NCBI GenBank assembly: GCA_024346835.1
Contig: AP024867.1
Location: 248,001 to 312,000, forward strand
Length of the DNA: 64,000 bases
Reading direction: 5' to 3'
Source: Vibrio comitans
GTDB lineage: Bacteria; Pseudomonadota; Gammaproteobacteria; Enterobacterales; Vibrionaceae
A model generated the notes under the pieces. It worked only from the letters and a program-made list of their open reading frames with translations, was not told where the DNA came from and made no database searches. Made by a program: the position numbers and the translations under genes. Each line of letters begins with the position of its first letter. Position 1 is the stretch's first letter. Below are positions 1 to 8,618 of the stretch, one piece after another.

Positions 1-507
1 TTCCCGATGGATTCTATGATCCTAGCTATGGGTATCTTCTACGGTGGTTTGAGCCAAGTTATTGTTGGTATTATGTGCTTTAAACGTGGTGATACTTTCG
101 GTACCACAGCGTTTACCTCTTACGGCCTATTCTGGCTAACACTAGTCGGCATTATTGTTATGCCGTACATGGGTCTGCCAGCAAGCCCTGCAGGATTTAT
201 GGCTTGGTTCCTTGTTTTATGGGGCATTTTCACAGGCTTCATGTTCATTGGTTCACTTCGTTACCCACGCGCTAAGCAAGTAGTATTCGGTTCGCTTACC
301 GTTCTATTCTTCCTACTTGCCGCTCACGATTTCACGGGCAATAGTACTATCGGCTTCATCGCTGGTATCGAAGGTATTTTCTGTGGCGCATCTGCAATCT
401 ACTTTGCAATGGCTCAAGTGCTAAACGCCGAGTATGGCCGCACTATCTTACCTGTTGGTAAACCAGCACTAGCAGCAAGCGCGCCTCAAGAAGCGGTTAC
501 TGCATAA
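1..507 (+). CDS. satP: Acetate uptake transporter, SatP/GPR1/FUN34/YaaH family (5' end outside window)
   Basis: The open frame runs in from the left edge (the codons before the first ATG encode Phe-Pro), so the true start lies outside. What remains is a multi-pass inner-membrane protein with about five hydrophobic segments and the family hallmark FGTTAFTSYGLFW about 30 residues into the visible part. Family members move acetate or succinate with protons across the cytoplasmic membrane. Full-length members are about 190-200 residues and begin with an NPAPLGL motif, so roughly 25-30 residues are missing. The C-terminal tail is short and Ala-rich. The family call is strong; the substrate follows from the family. 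Confidence 0.9.
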   Translation, partial: FPMDSMILAMGIFYGGLSQVIVGIMCFKRGDTFGTTAFTSYGLFWLTLVGIIVMPYMGLPASPAGFMAWFLVLWGIFTGFMFIGSLRYPRAKQVVFGSLTVLFFLLAAHDFTGNSTIGFIAGIEGIFCGASAIYFAMAQVLNAEYGRTILPVGKPALAASAPQEAVTA

Positions 508-522
508 GTTAATTAGATTTAA

Positions 523-561
523 CCCGGTAATCATCAAGGCTGAACCATGGTGATTACTGGG
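523..561 (+). terminator. Probable terminator after satP
   Basis: Arms CCCGGTAATCA and TGATTACTGGG form an 11-bp stem with one wobble pair around a 17-nt loop, followed by CTTCACTTTTTA. It lies 16 nt after the satP stop codon. Confidence 0.7.
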
Positions 562-738
562 CTTCACTTTTTATCTCTCATCTAAACACTCACTTATATC
601 CCCTTTTTGCACTCATTCGCACATCAAAAAGTATTAAAATCTTGTTAATATGACGAATATGAGAAACGGATTCGTTTTGAGCGCGTAAAATGTATTCCTA
701 TAACTCTCGCTTTCTAATCATCAAGCATACGGATATCA

Positions 739-1290
739 ATGAAGATTCAACTAAAACATATACTTACTGCATCAAGCTTAGTGCTATCTACGCACGCAAG
801 TGCCTCTTGGCAAGTAGAGCAATCCGTGAACAAATATACGGGTGAAAATGTCGCTCGAATGACGAACTATTCTTCGAAAAGTATCTGGCTAGATTGCCAT
901 AGTGCTAACTCTTTGCGTTTAACTATTGAGTTTCCCGGATACCTAAGAAGAGAAGGACTAGGCACAGTGCTTTGGACTACGGGAAATGAGCACGGAATCT
1001 TGGATATGAATGAGCACAACCTTGATTCTTGGATTACCCTAAAAGATATTGATGACAATAGAGAAAAGTCTGAGGTCAGTTTATACAGCGAGCTTACTCA
1101 CACAGATACTGATAAAGTGAAAAAGCTACTTGTCGCTCTACGAAACGCCGAGCGAGTCGAATTCAAAACTGATGGCTATTTTGGTGCTGAATATCACCAA
1201 CAAGCTTCATTAAATGGCTTTGACGAAGCTTGGGTGGAGTTTCGTGAGATTTGTAATAGAGTACACGCTGAACAGTCTCAGCAGTACTAA
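739..1290 (+). CDS. Exported hypothetical protein
   Basis: I do not recognise a family. The product is 183 residues with a Sec-type signal peptide (hydrophobic core about residues 8-20, likely cleavage after Ala-Ser-Ala near residue 22). The mature part has two cysteines, in the segments WLDCHS and EICNRV, that could form a disulphide in the periplasm. It stands alone: satP ends about 230 bases upstream behind a terminator and the next gene is convergent. The ATG is the first codon of the signal peptide, though no strong ribosome site precedes it. Confidence 0.7.
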   Translation: MKIQLKHILTASSLVLSTHASASWQVEQSVNKYTGENVARMTNYSSKSIWLDCHSANSLRLTIEFPGYLRREGLGTVLWTTGNEHGILDMNEHNLDSWITLKDIDDNREKSEVSLYSELTHTDTDKVKKLLVALRNAERVEFKTDGYFGAEYHQQASLNGFDEAWVEFREICNRVHAEQSQQY

Positions 1291-1346
1291 TTTGAGATGT
1301 TCTTTGACGATGTGAAGGGACTCAAAAAGTGCTGTCACCTCTAGGT

Positions 1347-1751
1347 TTACTGCCTCATTTCAGCTTGCCGCATTGGCATTTCATCAATAGTAGAAAAGAC
1401 ATCAGGTAGATTGAGTTCGTCGTCTACCTTTTTCACCCCACCGTCTTTGCCAATCAAGACCACGTTTGCTCTACTACTTTCATGGCGAAGCTCGTCTTGT
1501 AGGTTTTGTGACAAAGGCTTTTCGATATTTGAATGAATGTTATCCGGCGAAATAACAAACCAGGCAAGATCTCTCTCTATGATCCCATTAGTGGCATCAC
1601 GCAACTCTGAAGAAACACTCACGGAGGACTGAATCAGTAACACACGGTATTGCCATTTCATCTCAGAAAGTTGATTCATCTGATTCCCATCATGACTTGA
1701 AGCAAAAACACTAAACGTCGCCACCAACGGCAGAAGGAACATTCCTTTCAT
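1347..1751 (-). CDS. DUF4174 domain protein, exported
   Basis: A 134-residue protein with a short signal peptide (residues 1-17, ending FASS). The body fits DUF4174: an opening W-x-x-R-V-L-L segment (WQYRVLLIQSS), a central ERDLAWFVI strand, VVLIGKDGGVK, and a closing segment D-x-M-P-M-R-x-x-E-M. The domain is a small thioredoxin-like fold of unknown function found in periplasmic proteins; no CxxC pair is present, so redox activity is not implied. GGGAG precedes the ATG by about seven bases. It is convergent with the preceding gene. Confidence 0.8.
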   Translation of the reverse strand: MKGMFLLPLVATFSVFASSHDGNQMNQLSEMKWQYRVLLIQSSVSVSSELRDATNGIIERDLAWFVISPDNIHSNIEKPLSQNLQDELRHESSRANVVLIGKDGGVKKVDDELNLPDVFSTIDEMPMRQAEMRQ

Positions 1752-1835
1752 TACGCTCTCCCTACCTAATTAACGTAGACTGTTCACTGATTACGCTTTG
1801 TATGAACAAGACGATCACTCTAAGATTGATGTTAA

Positions 1836-2054
1836 TTAAGGTTCTATGTCTCCGATAGAGTAGAGCACCAAGTGTTCAGGGTTCATCCCTTCCCCGAGAC
1901 TTTGAATATCCTCGCCATCACTCTTCAGTTCCGCAATAATTCTTAACGCGGCTTCTTGCTCAACATCAATAACGGTTTTCATCTCAGATGCGGAGATACC
2001 ATAACGCGTTGCTACTAATAGATCTTTTACCTTCTGTTTGTCTGCGTTAGCCAT
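1836..2054 (-). CDS. Small hypothetical protein, possible winged-helix fold
   Basis: A 72-residue soluble protein with no signal or membrane segment. The pattern of short helices (VKDLLVATRYGISASEMKTVI then EAALRIIAEL) followed by a turn and a short strand (LVLYSIG) is what a small winged-helix domain looks like, but I cannot assign a family. A GGGGAG site sits six bases before the ATG, supporting translation. It follows the RhlE-like helicase gene region on the same strand but is separated from the following small gene by about 85 bases. Confidence 0.6.
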   Translation of the reverse strand: MANADKQKVKDLLVATRYGISASEMKTVIDVEQEAALRIIAELKSDGEDIQSLGEGMNPEHLVLYSIGDIEP

Positions 2055-2085
2055 GATTTCTCCCCATCAGTAGGATTAACTAGAC

Positions 2086-3279
2086 CTAATCTTTAGGTTC
2101 TCTTTTATGTTTTGGCACATAATTTAGAATCGAAATTGGCACTTCTTTACGAGGTGCAAAACCTTCTACCTCACGTCTTTCAATCAAGTGGCCTAAACGG
2201 CTTTCGATCATGCACAGGTTCTTAAAGTTATCCTTGGATACAAAAGAGATCGCCTCACCACTCTTATCTGCTCGACCAGTACGCCCAATGCGATGCACGT
2301 ATTCATCCGCAGGATAAGGCAAATCATAGTTAATCACTCGCGGAAGGCCGTCAATATCAATACCACGAGCGCCAATTCCGGTGGCAATCATGTACTGGAT
2401 CTTGCCCGCTTTAAAGTCTTCAAGTAACTGAGCACGAACCTTTTGGTTGCGGCCACTATGGAATGGTTCAGCAGAAATGCCACGCTTTTCAAGTTGAGCG
2501 ACAAGCTTAGCTGCGCCATGTTTGGTTTCAATGAAGATAAGGGCTTGATCCCACTGATACTCGTTAATCATGTGAGCGAGCAAAGAAGATTTCTTGTCTT
2601 TATCTACCGTTACTAACCACTGCTCAATATTTGATTTTGATGCACTGTGCTTAGCAATAGAGATCTCTACCGCTTCGTTAATTGCACTCTTTGCGAGATC
2701 GCGAACTGGGTTAGATAGAGTCGCAGAGAACAACAGGTTTTGAATATCTTGCGGCAGGCGAGCAATGATCTTGTTGATGTCTTCAATAAAGCCCATATCC
2801 AACATGCGATCAGCTTCATCAAGTACCAGTACCTCAACCTCTTCAAAGTACACTGCTTTTTGACCATAAAGATCAATCAAGCGTCCCGGTGTTGAAACCA
2901 GCACATCCACACCATCGATAAGGCCTTGTTTCTGCGGTTGATACTCTACTCCGCCATACATTGCCATAGAGGTTAGCTTAGTCTCCTCGGCGTACTGCTT
3001 GATCTTTTCATCCACCTGAATCGCCAACTCACGCGTTGGCACCACGATCAAAGCGCGAATACGTTTCTTACGCTGAGTTTCACCCTTGCTCAACATCTCT
3101 AAGATTGGCAATACAAAGCTCGCCGTCTTTCCCGTGCCTGTTTGCGCAGCGGCAATCAGGTTCTTACCTTCTAAAACAATTGGTATCGCTTTTTCTTGAA
3201 TAGAAGTCGGCTTGTCGTAACCAACTTTATTGATGGCATTGAGGATAGGGGTGCTTAAACCAAGCTTGGAAAATGGCAT
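2086..3279 (-). CDS. DEAD-box ATP-dependent RNA helicase, RhlE-like
   Basis: A 397-residue DEAD-box helicase that unwinds RNA using ATP, probably in ribosome assembly or cold adaptation. The motifs appear in order: Q motif (GYDKPTSIQEKAIP), motif I AQTGTGKT, Ia PTRELA, GG, TPGR, motif II DEAD, motif III SAT, motif IV LIFIETK, motif VI HRIGRTGR. Motif V reads IATGIGARGID, where most members have ATDVAARGLD, so the conserved Asp is a Gly. There is almost no C-terminal extension beyond the RecA-like domains, unlike the long basic tails of other DEAD-box proteins. RhlE-type is the best fit; the subfamily is not certain. Confidence 0.88.
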   Translation of the reverse strand: MPFSKLGLSTPILNAINKVGYDKPTSIQEKAIPIVLEGKNLIAAAQTGTGKTASFVLPILEMLSKGETQRKKRIRALIVVPTRELAIQVDEKIKQYAEETKLTSMAMYGGVEYQPQKQGLIDGVDVLVSTPGRLIDLYGQKAVYFEEVEVLVLDEADRMLDMGFIEDINKIIARLPQDIQNLLFSATLSNPVRDLAKSAINEAVEISIAKHSASKSNIEQWLVTVDKDKKSSLLAHMINEYQWDQALIFIETKHGAAKLVAQLEKRGISAEPFHSGRNQKVRAQLLEDFKAGKIQYMIATGIGARGIDIDGLPRVINYDLPYPADEYVHRIGRTGRADKSGEAISFVSKDNFKNLCMIESRLGHLIERREVEGFAPRKEVPISILNYVPKHKREPKD

Positions 3280-3357
3280 AGATTACTCATTAAAAACGGA
3301 TGGACAGCAATAGCATAGGCTATGGCTCGAAAACTTGCGGAATGGTATCACGCACAA

Positions 3358-3385
3358 ACAAAAAAGCCACTCGCAAGAGTGGCTT
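3358..3385 (-). terminator. Terminator of the GH3 glycosidase gene
   Basis: On the minus strand an 8-bp stem AGCCACTC/GAGTGGCT with a 4-base loop is followed directly by TTTTTTG. It lies about 28 nt after the stop codon of the glycosidase gene. Confidence 0.85.
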
Positions 3386-3412
3386 GAATTAAGGCCTGTT
3401 GTGTTTAGAGGC

Positions 3413-5779
3413 TTACGCCGACTGAACTTCTTTTGTTTCACAGATCATGCGCCAATGTTTAGGTAAGGTTTTCACCTTGCCATTAACGTTAACGATAGCG
3501 CTGTGTTCAATCTCGCTAGATGATCGGCCAATCATAATTTCAAATTCACCACCTTCAACAACGCGTTGATGCTTGGCGTTGGTAAAGTTAAGCATATCTA
3601 CTGGCAGGCTGAAGGTGATGCGCTTGCTTTCGCCTGCTTCTAGCCATACTTTGTGGAAACCTTTTAACTCTTTCACTGGACGCACCACTGAGCACAGCTT
3701 GTCTCTAGTATAGAGCTGCACCACTTCTGCACCTGCTCGGTCACCGGTGTTAGTAATGGTTACTGATGCCTCGATACTGCCATCAAGTTCCACGCAATTA
3801 CTCGCTAGATCGACATCCTTATAATCGAACTGGGTGTAGCTTAATCCAAATCCGAAGTTGTACGCAGAACCAAAGTGATAGGCAATTGGAGTACCTGCGC
3901 TCTTCAGTTTGTGATTGTAGAAATAAGGTACAGCACCAACATTTTTTGGGATCGATAGCGTTAACTTACCACTTGGGTTCACCTCGCCACTAAGGATATC
4001 GGCAATCGCGTTTGCCCCCTCTTGGCCCGGTGCCCATCCATATAAAATAGCGCTCGCTTCATCCTCCGCTCTACCCAACTGATATGGGCGACCGCCTGTA
4101 ACTAGCACAACGACAGGTTTTCCTGTATCTAACAGCGAATCAAGCATTTCACGTTGCACACCTGGAAGCTCTAAGCTATCTGTATCAGAGCCTTCCCCAA
4201 TAGTGCCTGTCTGGAACAAGCCCGCCAAATCACCCACACATGCCACAATAACTTCGCTTTGTTGTGCCACATCCACAGCCTGCTGAATGAATGAAGTATC
4301 TTTGCTCACCGGTGAAGTCTGGTCTTGGGCAATAGCCATACTGACATCGCCAGGGAATACTGGCGCATTAGCTCGACGTTCGGTCAGGATGTCACAGCCT
4401 TTTGCATAGTCCACTGTTGCAAAGGATTGTTTTAGGCTCTGCAAAAGGGTATTTGAGTTCAGCTCACCACTGTCGGTATCACTGAGGATAAGGTGCACAG
4501 GGAAGCTATAGCCACCCAGTAAAGCTAATGGATCATCTGCTGTTGCGCCCACAACTGCGATAGGTGTTTGCTTAGACAGAGGTAGAGTGCCGTCATTCTT
4601 TAGCAGCACTGTAGATTCACTGGCAATTTTGTAGCTAAGCTCAGTGCTCTTTTCGTTGTGCAAAGGCTCCCTTGGGATCTCAGTGTAAGGGTTCTCAAAT
4701 AAACCAAACTCAAATTTGGTCTTCAAGATGCGCTCGACGATTGTATTGATGGTTTCTTCCGTGATAAGTCCTGCTTGTAGCGCCTTGGTCAAGCGATTGG
4801 AGCAAGCATCATCTGGGAGTTCAACATCCAGACCAGCATTAAAAGCAAGTGCTGCTGCTTCAGTGCTGTCCGCAGCCACAGCATGGTGAGCCGCAAGTAA
4901 ATCAATACCGCCATAGTCGGCCACAATCAATCCATCAAAACCCCATTGCTCACGCAATACTTCGGTGAGTAGGTAATGGGAAGCATGGCATGGCTCACCG
5001 TCGATATCATGATAAGCCGGCATAACCGAACCCGCATTGCCTAGTTTTACTGCCATTTCAAATGGCAACATGAAGGTATCGTTGAGTTCTTTAAAGCCTA
5101 GGTTAACGGGAGCGTGGTTACGTGCGCCTTCACTTGCGGAGTGACCAACGTAATGCTTTAGGGTTGCATAAAGGTCTCTGTTTTCCCCTTGCAAGCCCTT
5201 GACGTACTCAGTTGCCATAACCCCAACCAAGTATGGGTCTTCACCTAGCGTTTCTTCAGTGCGTCCCCAGCGAACATCTCTCGATACATCTAGCACCGGA
5301 GCAAGCCCTTGCTTTGCGCCAACCGCTCGCACCTGACGGCCAATATCACTAGCCGCGTGGTAGATCAGCTCTGGGTTCCAAGTATGCCCATAGTTAAGGG
5401 AAGACGGATATAGGGTCGCTTCTGAGCTCATTAAACCAACAAGGCATTCTTCATGTGAGATAGCTGGAATGCCAAGACGAGTCTCCTCTACTAAGAATTT
5501 TTGAAGCTCATTGAGTGCTTTAACGCCATCGACTGGCGAAACGGTGTGAGTACCTAGCGGGCGAGTGATCTGGCCGATACCAAGTTTTAATTTGTCGCTT
5601 AAAGTGCGCCCAGACTCACTGTCACTCATTTCGAGCTCTCGCTCTTTGTGCTCACCTTGTGGATCTAGAATTAGCCATTGAGCGCCAAGTTGTGCAATTT
5701 TTTCTTCTATCGTCATTCTCGCCATTAGGTCGGCAACCCTTTCTTGGGTTGAGAATGATGCATCTTTGTATAGGGTCAT
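3413..5779 (-). CDS. Glycoside hydrolase family 3 (beta-glucosidase/beta-xylosidase type)
   Basis: A 788-residue GH3 enzyme releasing terminal sugars from beta-linked oligosaccharides. The order is the usual one: N-terminal TIM-barrel domain (about 1-320) with RWGRTEETLGEDPYL and KHYVGH, the catalytic nucleophile Asp in IVADYGG near residue 288, an alpha/beta sandwich domain with the substrate loop (about 380-620), and a fibronectin-III-like C-terminal domain (VVQLYTRD...KELKGF). No signal peptide is seen, so the enzyme should act on imported oligosaccharides in the cytoplasm. I start at MTLYKD because GGAG sits seven bases before that ATG; a longer frame adds seven residues without a better site. 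The XylR-like regulator upstream suggests a xylo- or gluco-oligosaccharide substrate. Confidence 0.9.
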   Translation of the reverse strand: MTLYKDASFSTQERVADLMARMTIEEKIAQLGAQWLILDPQGEHKERELEMSDSESGRTLSDKLKLGIGQITRPLGTHTVSPVDGVKALNELQKFLVEETRLGIPAISHEECLVGLMSSEATLYPSSLNYGHTWNPELIYHAASDIGRQVRAVGAKQGLAPVLDVSRDVRWGRTEETLGEDPYLVGVMATEYVKGLQGENRDLYATLKHYVGHSASEGARNHAPVNLGFKELNDTFMLPFEMAVKLGNAGSVMPAYHDIDGEPCHASHYLLTEVLREQWGFDGLIVADYGGIDLLAAHHAVAADSTEAAALAFNAGLDVELPDDACSNRLTKALQAGLITEETINTIVERILKTKFEFGLFENPYTEIPREPLHNEKSTELSYKIASESTVLLKNDGTLPLSKQTPIAVVGATADDPLALLGGYSFPVHLILSDTDSGELNSNTLLQSLKQSFATVDYAKGCDILTERRANAPVFPGDVSMAIAQDQTSPVSKDTSFIQQAVDVAQQSEVIVACVGDLAGLFQTGTIGEGSDTDSLELPGVQREMLDSLLDTGKPVVVLVTGGRPYQLGRAEDEASAILYGWAPGQEGANAIADILSGEVNPSGKLTLSIPKNVGAVPYFYNHKLKSAGTPIAYHFGSAYNFGFGLSYTQFDYKDVDLASNCVELDGSIEASVTITNTGDRAGAEVVQLYTRDKLCSVVRPVKELKGFHKVWLEAGESKRITFSLPVDMLNFTNAKHQRVVEGGEFEIMIGRSSSEIEHSAIVNVNGKVKTLPKHWRMICETKEVQSA

Positions 5780-5926
5780 CACGATACTCCGTTTAATCAA
5801 TGCAATGGATTATCGTGATTAATGGTGGGAAATTCTGCTCAGTGAAACGCAGTTATAAAATTGATAATTCAACTTACCAAATATATAAAATTTAAAGGTT
5901 GTCTTGCTAAATAACTAACACATCTT

Positions 5927-7030
5927 TTAGAGCTTTGCTTGCTCACTTTGCTGACGATATCGATTTGGTGTAATGCTTAACTGCTTCAAAAATACCTGAG
6001 AAAGATAGCTCTGATTTGGATAGCCACACTGCTTGGCGATGGCATCAATACTGTCTTCGGTAGAGACGAGCAATTGTTTGGCTTTATCGAGTCTTTGCCT
6101 AGTAATGAACTGATGTGCCGTTTCGCCGTAGCTCTCTATAAAGCGACTGTCTAAGGTTTTTCGAGACACTCGGCAATAATCAGTCACCTGCTTTATCTTA
6201 ATGTTTCGATGAAAGTTATTTCGAATGAAGCTTTCAGCCTTGACCAAAATAGTATCAAGCTTAAGTGCGGATAACGTTGTACGACCATGGATCAGTTCAT
6301 AAGAAGAGAATACCTCTTGATAGGCTCTCTTGTATCTGACCGCTTTAAATAGTGTTTCAATGCAAAGCTTACCAAGCTCAACAGGATTTAGGGCAACGGA
6401 GCTGAGAGGAATAGAAGACAGCATCCGTTCGGTATCATCATAGTCTGTGCCGATAATAGAGACCTGCTCTGGGACACTGACTGACTGACGATAACAAAAA
6501 TTGACGAGCTTTCTTGCCGAGCGATCTGAAGAGCAATACACCCCTAAAGGGAATTGCTTATTAGCAATGGCTTGTTCAATATCATCTATGATGGCAAAGC
6601 CACCGGTATGAGCAGACTGAATAAAACCGGCATGGCGCTCTAAACACCATTGTGCATTTTTATCTTGTTGGCTGGTGTAGTAACCGACAGCTTGATAGCC
6701 ACTGTTTTTAAAGCTTTGCAGAGCCGTATCAGCGAGGCCAAAGTTATCTACGGTTACAGAAGAATAGCCTGCAGGTATTTCTCCACCGTCATGATTTCTA
6801 AATACTAAAGTATGGGGGCTAAGCTCTTGAAGGGCATCGATGACGTTGGGCTTATTAAGATCAGCGATAACGTAGTCCCACTTCTGGGAGCGCAGATACT
6901 CGTTATCCGTGTAGGACTCGAGATGTAGCTCAACCTTGAGACTCAGTTCTTCGACCTTAGCCTGGATACCTTTGAGTACCTGACGATCAAAGTAGATCAT
7001 ACTATCTAGCAACAACAACAGCTTTTTCAC
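5927..7030 (-). CDS. XylR-type transcriptional regulator (sugar-binding domain plus AraC HTH)
   Basis: A 367-residue regulator with an N-terminal periplasmic-binding-protein-like sensor (about 1-255; motifs VTVDNFGLADTA and VSIIGTDYDDTERM, typical of LacI/XylR effector domains) fused to a C-terminal AraC double helix-turn-helix (about 265-360; IKIKQVTDYCRVSRKTLDSRF and DAIAKQCGYPNQSYLSQVFLKQL). This is the architecture of the xylose activator XylR. It lies 147 bases upstream of the GH3 gene on the same strand, so it probably controls it in response to the released sugar. The effector cannot be told from the sequence. Confidence 0.85.
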   Translation of the reverse strand: MKKLLLLLDSMIYFDRQVLKGIQAKVEELSLKVELHLESYTDNEYLRSQKWDYVIADLNKPNVIDALQELSPHTLVFRNHDGGEIPAGYSSVTVDNFGLADTALQSFKNSGYQAVGYYTSQQDKNAQWCLERHAGFIQSAHTGGFAIIDDIEQAIANKQFPLGVYCSSDRSARKLVNFCYRQSVSVPEQVSIIGTDYDDTERMLSSIPLSSVALNPVELGKLCIETLFKAVRYKRAYQEVFSSYELIHGRTTLSALKLDTILVKAESFIRNNFHRNIKIKQVTDYCRVSRKTLDSRFIESYGETAHQFITRQRLDKAKQLLVSTEDSIDAIAKQCGYPNQSYLSQVFLKQLSITPNRYRQQSEQAKL

Positions 7031-7184
7031 GTTAGATTCTCAAGCATGTTCAACTCATCTGCACATCAGTGCGAACTGTAAATAGACTGAGAATTATATC
7101 GAAACCCGATCATGGTGAAAGTACTTGTGATGCTCCTTTGTCAGTCACTCATCACAAATAGCGACAAGCACCAATCAATTTGCT

Positions 7185-7916
7185 CTATTCGTATCCAAAC
7201 AATGGGTCTTGAATTCGCATAGTTTCACCTTCTCGTAGAGAAACGATCTGATCACTGGCATACAAACGATACGCAAAATCGGCCATCTCTTCTGCCGTGT
7301 GTGGCCCTTCCCACTCATTCTCGCTCATGCTGGATTTTGTGATGGCATTTTTTTCAAACTCTGTAGTAACAGGGCCTGGGGCAAGTAACTTGACCCTAAG
7401 TGGAAAAGCGCCTTCCTTGAGGTTTTGGGCAATGCCTTCGGTAAACGCTGATACATAGAATTTAGTTGCAGAATACGCCACCGCATCTGAGTAAATGGCA
7501 TAGCCCATTGCAGAAGACACATTGATCAGGGTTGCAGGTTTATTTTTATGATCTTGAATGAATCGCAGGGAAAGTCGGGTGAGCGCTTTAACATTGACAT
7601 CAATCATTCTCGCTACTTGATCGACATCCGCGTCCCACGCCCTATTGTAATCACCAAAGCCCGCATTATTGACGAAAATTTCGATTTCATGCTTCATCGC
7701 TCGATCGTACATTTCATCCACGGCTAGCGGCACAGCGAGATCCGCAGGGCAAATAATCACTTCAACCCCATAGCGCTCTTCAATATCGTCTTTAACAACA
7801 TTAAGTTTATCTACTTGGCGTGATACCAAAATAAGTGGGTGATGCTGTCTTGCAAATTTATAGGCAATCGCCCTGCCTATTCCTTCACTCGCGCCTGTGA
7901 TTAGAACGTATCCCAT
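7185..7916 (-). CDS. Short-chain dehydrogenase/reductase (SDR)
   Basis: A 243-residue classical SDR, an NAD(P)H-dependent oxidoreductase. It has the cofactor glycine motif TGASEGIG (about residues 6-13), NNAGFGD, the catalytic Ser in VSSAMG and the YSATK active-site Tyr-x-x-x-Lys. The closing PGPV segment is also typical. I start at MGYVLITG because AGGAGG lies four bases before that ATG; a longer frame would add nine residues upstream of the site. The substrate is unknown. It stands between a terminator on its upstream side and the XylR-type gene downstream. Confidence 0.88.
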   Translation of the reverse strand: MGYVLITGASEGIGRAIAYKFARQHHPLILVSRQVDKLNVVKDDIEERYGVEVIICPADLAVPLAVDEMYDRAMKHEIEIFVNNAGFGDYNRAWDADVDQVARMIDVNVKALTRLSLRFIQDHKNKPATLINVSSAMGYAIYSDAVAYSATKFYVSAFTEGIAQNLKEGAFPLRVKLLAPGPVTTEFEKNAITKSSMSENEWEGPHTAEEMADFAYRLYASDQIVSLREGETMRIQDPLFGYE

Positions 7917-8008
7917 TATCCCTCCTAGATTATTGCTATCCACAATTAAGACTAGTGTGATTTTTGTACTTTAGGCAATGCCTCCGCACGCAGACGCGAT
8001 GAATTAGT

Positions 8009-8039
8009 AAAAAATAAAGCTCGAGAGACCCCGAGCTTT
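8009..8039 (-). terminator. Terminator of the dhaK-dhaL-lsrF operon
   Basis: On the minus strand an 8-bp stem AAAGCTCG/CGAGCTTT is followed by ATTTTTT. It lies about 20 nt after the stop codon of the last operon gene. Confidence 0.85.
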
Positions 8040-8060
8040 GAAATATTGAAGAGGCTGTCA

Positions 8061-8606
8061 TCAGTGAGGTAGATGCTCACCCTCTTTAACTTGATCTTCC
8101 ACGTGCTGCTCGTATCGAGTACGCAGAGCCACGGTTACCCAGCCATAACCTAAACCAATCAGGCAATAAACTAGTTCGGTGATGGTCGCGGTAAGGTAGG
8201 TCGCACCTGATACATAAGACATAAACCCAAAGAAGGTTCCTGCACCCACAAATAACGCAGGAACAAAATCAAATGGAGGAAACCTTTCTAAACAAATACA
8301 CGGGATCACAACAAAGAAGATAGCGACAGGAAAGGCAAAAAAACCAAGCGCGATAAATGCGCCACCGAGCTCCATGATAGCAATAGAAGCTACGATACCG
8401 GACAAATAACCACAGAAGGTTTTTATGCCCCCATCAATATTGCAGCCTGCCATAAAGTACATGGCCCAAGCTATAAAGGCGATCCAACCAAAACCGACAT
8501 TTCCTGCTACAGGCATCATAGGAGAAAATAGCTGATCGACAATTTGAATCGTAAACGCCAAAAAAGCGACGATAACAGGGATAAATATAAACTGTGAAAA
8601 TTTCAT
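8061..8606 (-). CDS. DUF1097 family membrane protein
   Basis: A 181-residue inner-membrane protein with five or six hydrophobic segments (first about residues 5-24), rich in Gly and Phe, ending in a charged cytoplasmic tail. The sequence matches the DUF1097 pattern (GWIAFIAWAMYFMAG, FCGYLSGIVAS). Function is unknown. As the last gene of the VOC-dhaK-dhaL-lsrF operon, 12 bases after the lsrF-like stop, it may take up the operon's substrate or export a product; this is inferred only from position. AAGGAAGG precedes the ATG at good spacing. Confidence 0.8.
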   Translation of the reverse strand: MKFSQFIFIPVIVAFLAFTIQIVDQLFSPMMPVAGNVGFGWIAFIAWAMYFMAGCNIDGGIKTFCGYLSGIVASIAIMELGGAFIALGFFAFPVAIFFVVIPCICLERFPPFDFVPALFVGAGTFFGFMSYVSGATYLTATITELVYCLIGLGYGWVTVALRTRYEQHVEDQVKEGEHLPH

Positions 8607-8618
8607 CTTTAACCTTCC

